Below, piece after piece: positions 5,863-14,500 of a stretch of DNA of 21,930 bases; the first letter of the stretch is position 1; each line of letters begins with the position of its first letter. The DNA is taken from positions 1-21,930 of the forward strand of contig JAVBVZ010000044.1 in NCBI GenBank assembly GCA_036679405.1, read 5' to 3'. The stretch is from JAEYKI01 sp036679405 (GTDB taxonomy: Bacteria; Bacillota; Clostridia; Christensenellales; Christensenellaceae). The notes under the pieces were generated by a model. The model was given only the letters and a program-made list of their open reading frames with translations. It searched no databases and was not told the DNA's origin. The translations under genes and the position numbers were made by a program.

Positions 5863-7227
5863 TTATAATTGGAATACGGCTTCCCGTATGATCTCGCTCA
5901 CCGTGGGATGCGGGAACACGATTTTTTTGATCTGGCCGATCGTCATGGACGTTCCTACCAGCGCGTCTGCGCCCCAGATGATCTCTGAAGCATAGTTGGC
6001 GATCATATGCACGCCCACGAGACGGTCCCACTTGTTGTCCACAATGATCTTGATAATGCCGTCGCCGCCTTCGTTTTCCGCAATATAGCGGCCGGCATAC
6101 CGCATGGAAATGGTTTTGACCGTGATATCCATGCCTTTTTCCCGGGCCGATTTCTCAGTTTCTCCCACGCCCGCGACTTCCGGGTTGGTGTAAATAACGC
6201 CCGGGATGGCCGCATAGCTCATTTTGTCTTTTTTGCCCATCATGTTATTGACCGCAACTTCGGCCTCGCGGTAGGCGGTATGCGCAAGCATGGACTTTCC
6301 GTTCACGTCGCCCGCGGCATACACCCCGGGGACATTGGTTTTCATTTTTTCATCCGTCACGATTCCGGCACGTTCGACCAAAACCCCGATCTTCTCAAGG
6401 CCCAGATCCTTTGTGCGCGCAACGCGCCCGATGGACAGCAGCACCTTGTCCGCCTGCGTGCTTTTTTCTTCTCCCTTTTCTTCATAAACCACACGCCCGC
6501 TTTCAATGCGGGTCACCTTGCAGCCCATTTTAAAGGTAATGCCTTTTTTCTCATAATTCTTTTTAAGCAGCGCGGCAATATCCGGATCGATGGGGCCGCC
6601 CACCTGCTCCAGCATTTCTATTACCGTAACGTCGCTGCCCGCGGAATGAAAATAGCTGGCCATCTCCAGGCCGATCACGCCGCCGCCGATCACCGTAAGT
6701 TTGGCCGGGACTTCTTTCAGTTCCAGAATTTCCCGGTTTGTAAGCGCAAATCCGGCCTCAAACTGTTCTTTAAGGCCCGGAATGGGCGGCATTGCCGGCA
6801 TGGACCCGGTCGCGATCAGCAGTTTGCTGCCCTGGTAGCTCTTGCCCCCGGCCGTAACTTGATAGCCTTCTTCGGCGCGGCCCGTAATTTCGCCATGCGC
6901 CTCAATGATTTCTACGCCCAGCCCTTTTAAAGTGGAACGCACGCCGCCGGTGAGCACTTTTACCACTTTGTCCTTACGGCTGTTCACCACCGCGTGGTCC
7001 AGGCGCACGTCTTTTGCAAGCACGCCGTATTTCTCTCCGTGCGCCGCCCCGTCTTTTACTTTGGCGGCATACAGGTATGTTTTGGAAGGGATGCAGCCTT
7101 CGTTCAGGCAGACGCCGCCGACAAAACGTTCTTCTATCAGCAGCACTTTCATTCCTTCATGCGCGGCGCGCTCCGCAGCCAGATAACCGGCCGGCCCGCC
7201 GCCGAGTATGATCAGATCGTAATTCAT
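5863..7227 (-). CDS. lpdA: Dihydrolipoyl dehydrogenase (E3)
   Basis: E3 reoxidises the dihydrolipoyl group of E2 with NAD+, using FAD and a redox disulfide. The 454-aa sequence shows the FAD-binding GGGPAG (9-14) and the disulfide CLNEGC (Cys40, Cys45). It also has the NAD-binding GGGVIG (181-186), the second FAD motif AAGDV (304-308) and the C-terminal active-site HPTVSE (His440), at the usual spacing and length. The start is ATG at 7227, with AGGAGG five bases upstream that overlaps the E2 stop region. Only 9 bases separate it from E2, so the two genes are coupled. It has no N-terminal lipoyl domain. E1 follows after 43 bases. Confidence 0.95.
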   Translation of the reverse strand: MNYDLIILGGGPAGYLAAERAAHEGMKVLLIEERFVGGVCLNEGCIPSKTYLYAAKVKDGAAHGEKYGVLAKDVRLDHAVVNSRKDKVVKVLTGGVRSTLKGLGVEIIEAHGEITGRAEEGYQVTAGGKSYQGSKLLIATGSMPAMPPIPGLKEQFEAGFALTNREILELKEVPAKLTVIGGGVIGLEMASYFHSAGSDVTVIEMLEQVGGPIDPDIAALLKKNYEKKGITFKMGCKVTRIESGRVVYEEKGEEKSTQADKVLLSIGRVARTKDLGLEKIGVLVERAGIVTDEKMKTNVPGVYAAGDVNGKSMLAHTAYREAEVAVNNMMGKKDKMSYAAIPGVIYTNPEVAGVGETEKSAREKGMDITVKTISMRYAGRYIAENEGGDGIIKIIVDNKWDRLVGVHMIANYASEIIWGADALVGTSMTIGQIKKIVFPHPTVSEIIREAVFQL

Positions 7228-7236
7228 ATGTCCCTC

Positions 7237-8490
7237 CTATTTCGCAAGCAAAACGCTGAAGCTTGTGAGCGCGGCGCCGAGTTCCTGCAGGAACCGGGAA
7301 GCCGGCGCGCCGTCCAGCGCGCGGTGGTCGTAGGTAAGGGAAAGGCCCATTGCCTGGTAAGGTTTCATTTCCCCGCCTTCCATCCGGACTTTGGTCTGTA
7401 TATTGCATACGCCCAGTATGCCCGTCTGCGGCGGATTGATCACCGGGGTGAAACTTTCTACGCCCAGCGCCCCCAGATTGGAAATGGTGAAGGACGCTCC
7501 TGTGAGCAAATCGGGCGATATGCTGCCTTCCTGCGCTTCCCGCGCGATTTCCTTGGTTGCCTTTGATATCTCGTTTAAAGAAAGAAGGTTCGCGTTAAAG
7601 AGCGTGGGCACCAGCAGGCCGCGCGGCGTATCCACCGCCATCCCGATATGCACGTTTTTAAATGTCCGAAGCTTCTCGTCGTCATAATGCGCGTTTAAGG
7701 CGGGGTAGTTTTGAAGCACGCGGGAAACCGCATAAATCACAATGTCATTGAGCGTGATGTTGTCAAGGCCCAGCGCTTCGCCCTTTTCCTTTATCTGCTT
7801 GCGGAAAGCAAGGATATTGGTTGCGTCAAAGGAAGAATTGTGCGTAAGCTGCGCCATATTTGCAAGGGAGGCGTGCATCGCCTGCGCGATCTTTTTGCGC
7901 ACATTGCTGTGCGGGACATCCGTGAAGTCTTCTCCCGCTGCGGCCGCCGGCACTGCAAACGCAGCTGCCGCCGCCGGTTTCTCCATCACCGCGCCGCCGG
8001 ATTTTGCGAGCGTCGCAATATCCCGTTCAATGATCCGTCCGTTCGGCCCGGTGGGTTGGACCATGGAAAAGTCCAGATTCATATCCTGGGCAGTCCCCCG
8101 TGCGCGCGGCGATATTTTGATGCGTTCGCCCGCTTCCGGCATGCCTGTCACCACCGGCGCCACAGTTTCTTTTTCCGGTTCCTGTTTTGCTTCCTGGGCC
8201 GGCGCTTCTTCCGCCTGGCCGCCCTGCACGGCAAATTCCGAAATATCTTCTCCCGGCTTGCCGATCACGCAGACGTTTTGAAGAACGGGGATATCGTCTC
8301 CCTCTTCCGCCAGGACCGCGAGCAATGTGCCCGATACTTTTGCCTCTTCGTCAAAAGAGGCTTTGTCCGTTTCGTATGAAAACAGCAGGTCGCCTTCTTT
8401 TACTTCGTCGCCTTCTTTTTTGTACCACTTTGTAATGATGCAGCTCTCGACCGATTGCCCCTGTCTGGGCATGATTACCGCTACTGCCAT
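7237..8490 (-). CDS. 2-oxoacid dehydrogenase E2, dihydrolipoamide acyltransferase
   Basis: E2 is the core of the complex: its swinging lipoyl arm takes the acyl group from E1 and transfers it to CoA. I place the start at ATG 8490 (417 aa), with GGAGGG 7 bases upstream; an in-frame TTG five codons earlier lies on that site. There is one lipoyl domain (1-80) with lysine 43 in ETDKAS, then an Ala/Glu/Pro linker. A peripheral subunit-binding domain follows (124-162, ISPRAR to GPNGRI), then a second Ala-rich linker. The catalytic domain (~194-417) has DHRALDG (388-394), with the catalytic His389 and Asp393. It is the first gene of the operon. Substrate specificity cannot be read from the sequence. 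Confidence 0.92.
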   Translation of the reverse strand: MAVAVIMPRQGQSVESCIITKWYKKEGDEVKEGDLLFSYETDKASFDEEAKVSGTLLAVLAEEGDDIPVLQNVCVIGKPGEDISEFAVQGGQAEEAPAQEAKQEPEKETVAPVVTGMPEAGERIKISPRARGTAQDMNLDFSMVQPTGPNGRIIERDIATLAKSGGAVMEKPAAAAAFAVPAAAAGEDFTDVPHSNVRKKIAQAMHASLANMAQLTHNSSFDATNILAFRKQIKEKGEALGLDNITLNDIVIYAVSRVLQNYPALNAHYDDEKLRTFKNVHIGMAVDTPRGLLVPTLFNANLLSLNEISKATKEIAREAQEGSISPDLLTGASFTISNLGALGVESFTPVINPPQTGILGVCNIQTKVRMEGGEMKPYQAMGLSLTYDHRALDGAPASRFLQELGAALTSFSVLLAK

Positions 8491-8522
8491 ATTCTTTCCC
8501 TCCAAACTGTTAATTTACATGC

Positions 8523-8572
8523 TTTTTAACATTTTTGATGCGAAAAGCACATAATTTGTGAATTTTTAACAT
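8523..8572 (-). promoter_or_regulatory. Upstream region of the E2-E3-E1 operon with two direct TTTTTAACAT repeats
   Basis: Two identical 10-mers, TTTTTAACAT, lie at 8523-8532 and 8563-8572, exactly 40 bp apart, which would place them on the same face of the helix. They fall in the leader or promoter zone of the operon. The second joins a TTGTGAA to give a loose inverted repeat. The inverse motif ATGTTAAAAT also occurs at 5839-5848 before E1. I cannot assign a clear -10/-35 pair here. A role as operator is a guess. Confidence 0.3.
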
Positions 8573-8649
8573 TCCGTGTGTTTATTCTAGCAAACCCCGC
8601 GCCTTTCGTCAATCTTTTTATTGTAAAAAATCATTTACAAACCTCGCTT

Positions 8650-8665
8650 TTCAGGCATGCCTGAA
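8650..8665. promoter_or_regulatory. Perfect 16-bp palindrome, candidate operator
   Basis: TTCAGGCATGCCTGAA reads identically on both strands. It lies in the divergent region between the dehydrogenase operon and the DUF2284 gene, about 70 bp upstream of that gene's -10. A perfect palindrome without a loop is better explained as a dimeric repressor or activator site than as an RNA hairpin. I do not recognise the regulator. Confidence 0.45.
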
Positions 8666-8734
8666 CATCCCTTTAAATACGGGCGCGCACCTGTCCCAAA
8701 AAAACAAAAAACGCATCCCTCTCCTGCGTGCATG

Positions 8735-8743
8735 TGGTATAAT
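8735..8743 (+). promoter_or_regulatory. Extended -10 promoter of the DUF2284-ogt pair
   Basis: TGGTATAAT (8735-8743) is a perfect extended -10 element. No good -35 stands 17 bp upstream, as is common for extended -10 promoters. Transcription would start near 8750, about 27 bases before the ATG at 8777. Confidence 0.65.
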
Positions 8744-8776
8744 GGACGCACAAGAAAAGATGCGGGGGAAAACAGT

Positions 8777-9319
8777 ATGGCAGATACGCTCAAAATAGAA
8801 AAAGAGATCCAAAAACTGAATTTGAACCAGTACAGCTTTATAGACCCGAAAGAGCTCCCATTTTCACAGGAGGTGCGGGACATGTGCGCCCAAAACGCCT
8901 GCGGGCGGCACGGGACAAACTGGCAGTGCCCGCCCGGAGCGGGCGAACTTTCCGTTTTGGAAGCGCGGGCCAAGAGTTTTGGAAGCGCCATGCTCTTCAA
9001 CATGGTATATAAAATTGAAGACTCCTATGATTTTGAGGGAATGATGGCCGCCCAGCAGTCTTTTTCAAAAACCTGCAATGAGGTTTTGCTCTGTGTGCGA
9101 AACGAATACCCCCAAAGTTACGTGATGGGCGCGGGCGGCTGCAATATCTGCGCCAAGTGCACCTACCCGAACGAACCCTGCCGCTTTCCGGACCGCGCCA
9201 TCGCTTCTATGGAGGCCTGCGGCATAGACGTTTTTTCCACCAGCAAGAAATTCGGTTTTGAATACATTGGCGGCATAAATACCGTAACGTATTTCGGCGT
9301 TGTTTTTTTCAGGGAGTAA
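8777..9319 (+). CDS. DUF2284 family cysteine-rich metal-binding protein
   Basis: I place the start at ATG 8777 (180 aa), since the promoter lies between it and an upstream in-frame ATG at 8657; GGGGG (8764-8768) serves as ribosome binding site. The protein has ten cysteines. It shows the family blocks MCAQNACGRHGTNWQCPP (Cys37, 42, 51) and GAGGCNICAKCTYPNEPCRF (Cys122, 125, 128, 135), followed by SMEACGIDV. This pattern defines the predicted metal-binding DUF2284 proteins, probably with Fe-S or zinc ligands, found mostly in anaerobes. No reaction is established. No signal peptide is present, so it should be cytosolic. The alkyltransferase gene starts 6 bases after the stop, so the two are one operon. 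Confidence 0.85.
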   Translation: MADTLKIEKEIQKLNLNQYSFIDPKELPFSQEVRDMCAQNACGRHGTNWQCPPGAGELSVLEARAKSFGSAMLFNMVYKIEDSYDFEGMMAAQQSFSKTCNEVLLCVRNEYPQSYVMGAGGCNICAKCTYPNEPCRFPDRAIASMEACGIDVFSTSKKFGFEYIGGINTVTYFGVVFFRE

Positions 9320-9325
9320 GGGAAC

Positions 9326-9799
9326 ATGATCTATACGGAATATATAAAAACCCCTGCGGGCGGCCTCCAAATAACGGCAGACGAACGGCAGGTCCTCTCC
9401 ATCCGCTTTGCGGACAGGCAGGGCCCCGCCGCTCCCGGCGCGCTCACGCAAAAATGCGCGGCGCAGGTTGCCGAATATTTTGACGGAAAAAGAACGGCTT
9501 TTGCCCTTCCGCTGAAAATGGAGGGAACTGCTTTTCAGCAGGCGGTATGGAGGGCGCTTTTGGATATCCCCTACGGGGAGACCCGCTCTTACGCGGATAT
9601 CGCGCGCGCCGCGCATTCGCCCAAAGCCGTACGCGCCGCAGGCGGCGCAAACGCACGCAATCCTTTTGCCATTGTGGTCCCCTGCCACCGCGTGATCCAA
9701 AAAAGCGGGAAGACAGGCGGATATACGGGCGGCGTATGGCGCAAGGAAATCCTTCTGGCGCACGAAGCGGCCTTTTCAAAACGCAGCCCGCGGCCTTAA
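9326..9799 (+). CDS. ogt: Methylated-DNA--protein-cysteine methyltransferase
   Basis: This suicide repair protein moves the alkyl group from O6-alkylguanine to its own cysteine. The 157-aa sequence has a short N-terminal domain (~1-66) and the conserved DNA-binding domain (67-150). That domain shows the helix-turn-helix segment with the arginine finger (AVRAAGGANARNP, Arg103), the active-site PCHR (119-122, nucleophile Cys120) and GGYTGG (131-136). Length and motifs are those of Ogt-type enzymes; no AdaA sensor domain is fused. The start is ATG at 9326, 6 bases after the DUF2284 stop, with GGAG/AGGGA just upstream. I see no clear terminator in the ~90 bases after it. Confidence 0.93.
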   Translation: MIYTEYIKTPAGGLQITADERQVLSIRFADRQGPAAPGALTQKCAAQVAEYFDGKRTAFALPLKMEGTAFQQAVWRALLDIPYGETRSYADIARAAHSPKAVRAAGGANARNPFAIVVPCHRVIQKSGKTGGYTGGVWRKEILLAHEAAFSKRSPRP

Positions 9800-9887
9800 G
9801 CGCCCTGCGGCTCCATGTGCAAAAAAACGGGCTTTGAACATCCGTCCTGTACCCTTTTTCTTCCTTTTTCCATTTGCCCAAAAAGAC

Positions 9888-9916
9888 TTGCCTGCGGGCC
9901 GGTTTATAGATAGAAT
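9888..9916 (+). promoter_or_regulatory. Promoter of the phosphohexomutase gene
   Basis: TTGCCT (9888-9893) and TAGAAT (9911-9916) are separated by 17 bp, a near-consensus sigma-A promoter. The predicted start near 9923 gives a leader of about 37 bases with an AGGAGGA at 9943-9949. Confidence 0.65.
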
Positions 9917-9959
9917 TCAATTGAAAAGAGATTTTAAATAGTAGGAGGATTTGAGCATC

Positions 9960-11447
9960 ATGGATTTAAAACAACTCCAAAACGGAAGCGACGTCCGGGG
10001 AATTGCCCTGGGGGAAAACGCCAACCTGACCGGCGAGGCCGTATACCGCATTGCCCGGGCTTTTGCCGTCTGGCTCTCCGGCCGCCTGGCAAAAAAAACG
10101 CTTTCAATATCGGTAGGCATGGACTCCCGGCTGTCCGGCCCCGCCCTGAAAAAAGAATGCATCCGCGCGTTTGAGGATTCGGGCGCGCAGGTACTGGACC
10201 TGGGCCTGGCCTCCACGCCCGCCATGTTTATGAGCACGGTCACTCCCGGTTTTGAATGCGACGGCGCGGTCATGATCACCGCCAGCCATCTGCCCAGCGA
10301 CCGCAACGGGCTTAAATTTTTTACCAAAGACGGCGGCCTTGAAAAGAGCGACATTGCAGACCTTCTTTCAATTGCGGAGACGGGCGCATTTACGGACGGC
10401 GCAGGCAGCGTCCTTGAAAAAGACTTTATGAGCGTATACGCGCAGATGCTGGTTAAAAAGGTGCGCGGGGCCACGGGAGAAGACAGGCCCCTTTTGGGCC
10501 TTCACATCATTGTGGACGCAGGCAACGGTGCGGGCGGTTTTTATGTGGATAAAGTGCTCGCCCCGCTGGGCGCAGACACGACGGGAAGCCAGTTTCTTGA
10601 CCCGGACGGCCGTTTTCCAAACCACGTGCCCAATCCGGAAGACGAGACCGCAATGCACAGCATCATGCAGGCGGTCAAAACGCAAAACGCCGATTTCGGC
10701 ATTATTTTTGATACGGACGTGGACCGTGCGGGCGCGGTGGACAAAGGGGGCGCGGAACTCAACCGCAACCGCCTGATCGCCGTGATCTCCGCCATACTGA
10801 TTGCCGAGACGCCGGGCGCCACCATTGTGACCGACTCCATCACTTCAAGCGGCCTGGCCGATTTTATTACGGCCATCGGCGGCAAACATCACCGCTTCAA
10901 ACGCGGCTATAAAAACGTGATCAACGAAGCGGTCCGCCTGAACGGCGAAGGGGTCTACACCCCGCTGGCCATAGAGACTTCCGGGCACGCGGCCTTAAAA
11001 GAAAACTACTTTCTGGACGACGGCGCATACCTGGTGACCCGCCTGGTGATCCAGCTGGCCCGCCTGCGCAAAGAAGGCAAAACCCTTTCTTCCATGATTG
11101 AAACGCTCAAAGAGCCCGCCGAAAGCAGCGAGGTACGCCTTAAAATTCTGGCCGGCGATTTCCGCGCATACGGAAACCGGGTGATCAGCGACCTTACCGC
11201 CTTTGCCGAAAAGGACGCAAACTACAAAATTGCTCCGGACAACCATGAAGGCATCCGCGTATCCTTTGGCCCCGGGGACGGCGACGGCTGGTTCCTGCTC
11301 CGCCTCTCCCTGCACGAACCCCTTCTGCCCATCAATATAGAAAGCGATGCGCAGGGCGGCGTGCGGCAGATTGCGGAGCGGCTGTACGAATTTTTAAAAG
11401 GCTACAGCGAACTTGACCTCTCTCCCATGGAAGCTTTTTTGAAATAA
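9960..11447 (+). CDS. Phosphomannomutase/phosphoglucomutase family protein
   Basis: Alpha-D-phosphohexomutases move a phosphate between C1 and C6 of hexoses. I place the start at ATG 9960 (495 aa), with AGGAGGA 10 bases upstream; the in-frame TTG at 9951 nearly touches that site. The motifs follow in family order: phosphoserine loop TASHLPSDRNGLKFF (Ser109), metal site DTDVDR (251-256), sugar loop ETSGH (339-343) and phosphate loop (GIRVSFGPGDGDGWFLLRLS, ~431-450). The serine loop has TASHLP where most members have TASHNP. The phosphate loop has LHEP where S/N-TEP is usual. From memory these variants also occur in a plant and bacterial subgroup. The substrate is therefore uncertain. It is a single-gene unit. 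Confidence 0.85.
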   Translation: MDLKQLQNGSDVRGIALGENANLTGEAVYRIARAFAVWLSGRLAKKTLSISVGMDSRLSGPALKKECIRAFEDSGAQVLDLGLASTPAMFMSTVTPGFECDGAVMITASHLPSDRNGLKFFTKDGGLEKSDIADLLSIAETGAFTDGAGSVLEKDFMSVYAQMLVKKVRGATGEDRPLLGLHIIVDAGNGAGGFYVDKVLAPLGADTTGSQFLDPDGRFPNHVPNPEDETAMHSIMQAVKTQNADFGIIFDTDVDRAGAVDKGGAELNRNRLIAVISAILIAETPGATIVTDSITSSGLADFITAIGGKHHRFKRGYKNVINEAVRLNGEGVYTPLAIETSGHAALKENYFLDDGAYLVTRLVIQLARLRKEGKTLSSMIETLKEPAESSEVRLKILAGDFRAYGNRVISDLTAFAEKDANYKIAPDNHEGIRVSFGPGDGDGWFLLRLSLHEPLLPINIESDAQGGVRQIAERLYEFLKGYSELDLSPMEAFLK

Positions 11448-11464
11448 AGCATGCCCTTTACCCC

Positions 11465-11484
11465 AAAAAACCTTGCGGTTTTTT
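11465..11484 (+). terminator. Terminator of the phosphohexomutase gene
   Basis: AAAAAACC (11465-11472) pairs with GGTTTTTT (11477-11484) around a TTGC loop, 17 bases after the stop codon. The short, A/T-rich stem ends in a T run on the plus strand. Confidence 0.6.
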
Positions 11485-11501
11485 AAATATCCGGAAACAA
11501 C

Positions 11502-11536
11502 AAAGCGCCCGCTTTTTCGGCGGGCGCTTTTCTTTT
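11502..11536. terminator. Strong bidirectional terminator between convergent genes
   Basis: AAAGCGCCCG (11502-11511) pairs with CGGGCGCTTT (11521-11530), with further T residues on the plus side and a TTTGTTGTTT tail on the minus side. It lies 15 bases beyond the purL stop and can end both purL (minus) and the phosphohexomutase transcript (plus). Confidence 0.8.
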
Positions 11537-11551
11537 GCGTAAATCCGGCGC

Positions 11552-14500
11552 TTATTTAAAATAACGCACGCCGCTTTCAAATATCTTCTGGTCCCAGTCT
11601 CCGGGAATATTTTTAAAGGTGTGCAGGGCGGCGCGCTCGCTGTGTCCCATTTTGCCGAGGACACGTCCGTCCGCGCTCACAATGCCTTCCACGGCCCACA
11701 TGGACCCGTTTGGATTAAACGCGCTGTCCATGGAGGGCTGCCCGGCTTCGTCCACATACTGGAAGGCGACCTGCCCGGCTTTGAATAAAGAGGCAAGCTC
11801 TTCTTCTCCGGCTACAAAGCGTCCCTCCCCGTGGGAGACGGCCACCGTATGCACATCCCCCGCCGACACGCCGGCCAGCCAGGGCGAAGACACGCTGGCA
11901 ACACGGGTACGCACAATGCGCGACATATGGCGTCCGATGGTATTGTAGGTAAGGGTCGGCCCGTCCGGACGCATGCCGCGGATCTCCCCATAGGGCACCA
12001 GTCCCAGTTTAATAAGCGCCTGGAATCCGTTGCAGATCCCCAGCATAAGCCCGTCCCTGTTTTTGAGAAGGTCCATCACCGCATCCGAAATAGCGGGATT
12101 CCTGAAGGTGGTGGCGATAAATTTTCCGGACCCTTCGGGTTCGTCACCGCCCGAAAACCCGCCGGGGATCATAATGATCTGCGCGTTTTCTATACGTTTT
12201 TTAAGCTCACGTATGCTTTCTTCTATGTCGGCGGCGCTCCGGTTTTGGATGACCAGCACGTCCGCCGCGCCCCCCGCACGCTCAAAGGCGCGGGCGGAAT
12301 CATATTCGCAGTTGGTGCCCGGGAAAACCGGGATCAGCGCTTTGGGATGCGCAGCTTTATGCCGGCAGACATACGCCTTTTTTTCCGAATACAGGTCCGT
12401 TTGGGGCATGGAAGGCTGGTCTGCGCGGGTCGGGAACACGCCTTCCAGCGTTCCGGTATATGCGCTCATGGCATCTTTTTTTGAAACGGACTCTCCGAGT
12501 ATAAGGATTTCCTCTTCCGCCGTCACCTCTCCGATCTCGGCAAACGCCGGATCTTCCAGGTTTTCCGCTTCCACCAGCAGGCTCCCGTAGAGCTTTTGTG
12601 TAAGCAGCGCCGCATCTCCGCCAGTGATCCTAACGCCAAGGCCGCTGCCGAGCGCGCATACAGCCGCGCCGGCCAGAACTCCGCCCCGGTCCACCGCCCA
12701 TGCCGAACGGATTTTTCCCTGTCCGGCGAGTTTATAAAAAAGCTCATATTTTTGCTTTACATCTTCAAAGTCCGGCATCCCGTCTTCTTCCCGCCGGATA
12801 TCCATCAGATACAGGCTGCTGCCCGGCTGTTTGAATTCCGGTGTAAGTATCCGCCCGGGTTCATCGGTCACGCAGACGGCAAACGAGCAAAGCGTGGGCG
12901 GAACGTCCAGGTCCATAAAGGAACCGGACATGGAATCCTTGCCGCCGATGGCGGCGATCCCCAACGCTTTTTGCGCGGTGTACGCGCCCAGCAGCGCGGC
13001 AAAGGGTTTTCCCCAGCGCGCGGGATCTGTGCCCAGGCGCTCAAAATATTCCTGCAGCGTAATCCATGTCCGGTCCGGCCGGCCGCCCGCCGCAGCAATC
13101 TTTGCGACCGAGTGCAGCACGGCGCAGACCGCGCCCAGATACGGATTTTGGCTCATCAGGTACGGGTCTGTCCCAAAACTCATAAGGGTAGCGGACAAGG
13201 CGTCCGCTCCTTCACAGGGGACGCGGGCCGCCATGGCCTGCACCGGCGTCAGTTCGTATTTTCCGCCCAGCGGCATGGTGACGCTGGCCGCGCCGATACT
13301 GCCGTCAAACATTTCAATAAGCCCTTTTTGGCTGCAGATATTCAGATCTGCAAGGGAGGCAAGCAGCGTTTTTCCAAGGGTATCCCTGCCCTCTTCCGCA
13401 TACGGGCCTTCTTTCCGTCCGCCCTCAACTTTCACTTTTGCATATTGCGGCGCACCGTTGGAATCAACAAAACCGCGCTCCATATCCACAATGGCCTGTC
13501 CCCGCCAGAACATACGCAGCCGCCCGCTGTCCGTTACTTTTGCAACAGGGGTCGCGTCCAGGTTTTCTTCCGCCGCCAGCGCAAGCACGCGCTCCAGGTC
13601 TCCCGGCGCAACAACGACAGCCATGCGCTCCTGGGATTCGGATATGGCAAGCTCGGTGCCGTTTAAGCCTTCATATTTTTTGGGAACGGCGTCAAGGTCT
13701 ATGTCCAGGGAAGGCGCCAGTTCGCCGATGGCCACCGAAACGCCGCCTGCGCCAAAGTCGTTACAGCGCTTTATCAGCCTTGAAAATGCGCGTTTGCGGA
13801 ACAGCCTTTGCAGCTTGCGTTCGGTAAGGGGATTTCCCTTCTGCACTTCCGCGCCGCAGGTCTCAATGGACCGTTCGTCATGCGCCTTGGAAGAACCGGT
13901 CGCTCCGCCGCAGCCGTCCCTCCCGGTCGCTCCGCCGATCAGGATGACCACATCGCCTTTATCCGGCCGCTCGCGCACCACGTTGCGCGCGGGCGCCGCG
14001 CCGATCACCGCGCCGATCTCCATACGCTTGGCCTTATAACCCGGGTGGTATACCTCATGCACCATGCCCGTCGCCAGGCCGATCTGGTTTCCGTAAGAAG
14101 AATAGCCCTGTGCCGCTTCCCGCGTGATCTTGCGCTGGGGCAACTTATATTCCATGGTATCCGCAAGGCTCTCCCGCGGATCTGCGCTGCCCGTCACCCG
14201 CATGGCCTGATATACGTAACTGCGCCCCGAAAGGGGGTCGCGGATGGCGCCGCCAAGGCAGGTGGCCGCGCCGCCGAAAGGTTCTATTTCGGTCGGGTGG
14301 TTGTGGGTCTCGTTTTTAAACATGATGAGGTAATCCACATCTCCCCGGGTGGTCTTTACTTTATGCTTGATGCTGCATGCATTGATCTCTTCCGATTCGT
14401 CCAGATTTTTGAGCGTTTTTTTTGCTTCCCGCACATAGGCGGTGGCAATATCCATCAGGCAGACGTCTTTTTTACGGCCCTGCGCTTCCCGGGCGGCCAG

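Noticed and set aside
8556..8572. Rex operator
   Set aside because: TTGTGAA and TTAACAT are separated by three bases instead of the four in the consensus TTGTTAANNNNTTAACAA; kept only as a weak hint.
8491..8640. Sigma-54 promoter before the dehydrogenase operon, as known for acetoin dehydrogenase operons
   Set aside because: No TGGCAC-N5-TTGC-like element and no adjacent sigma-54 activator gene are visible.
8657..8776. N-terminal extension of the DUF2284 protein by 40 residues
   Set aside because: The extended -10 promoter lies inside it and the conserved protein begins at ATG 8777 after a G-rich ribosome binding site.
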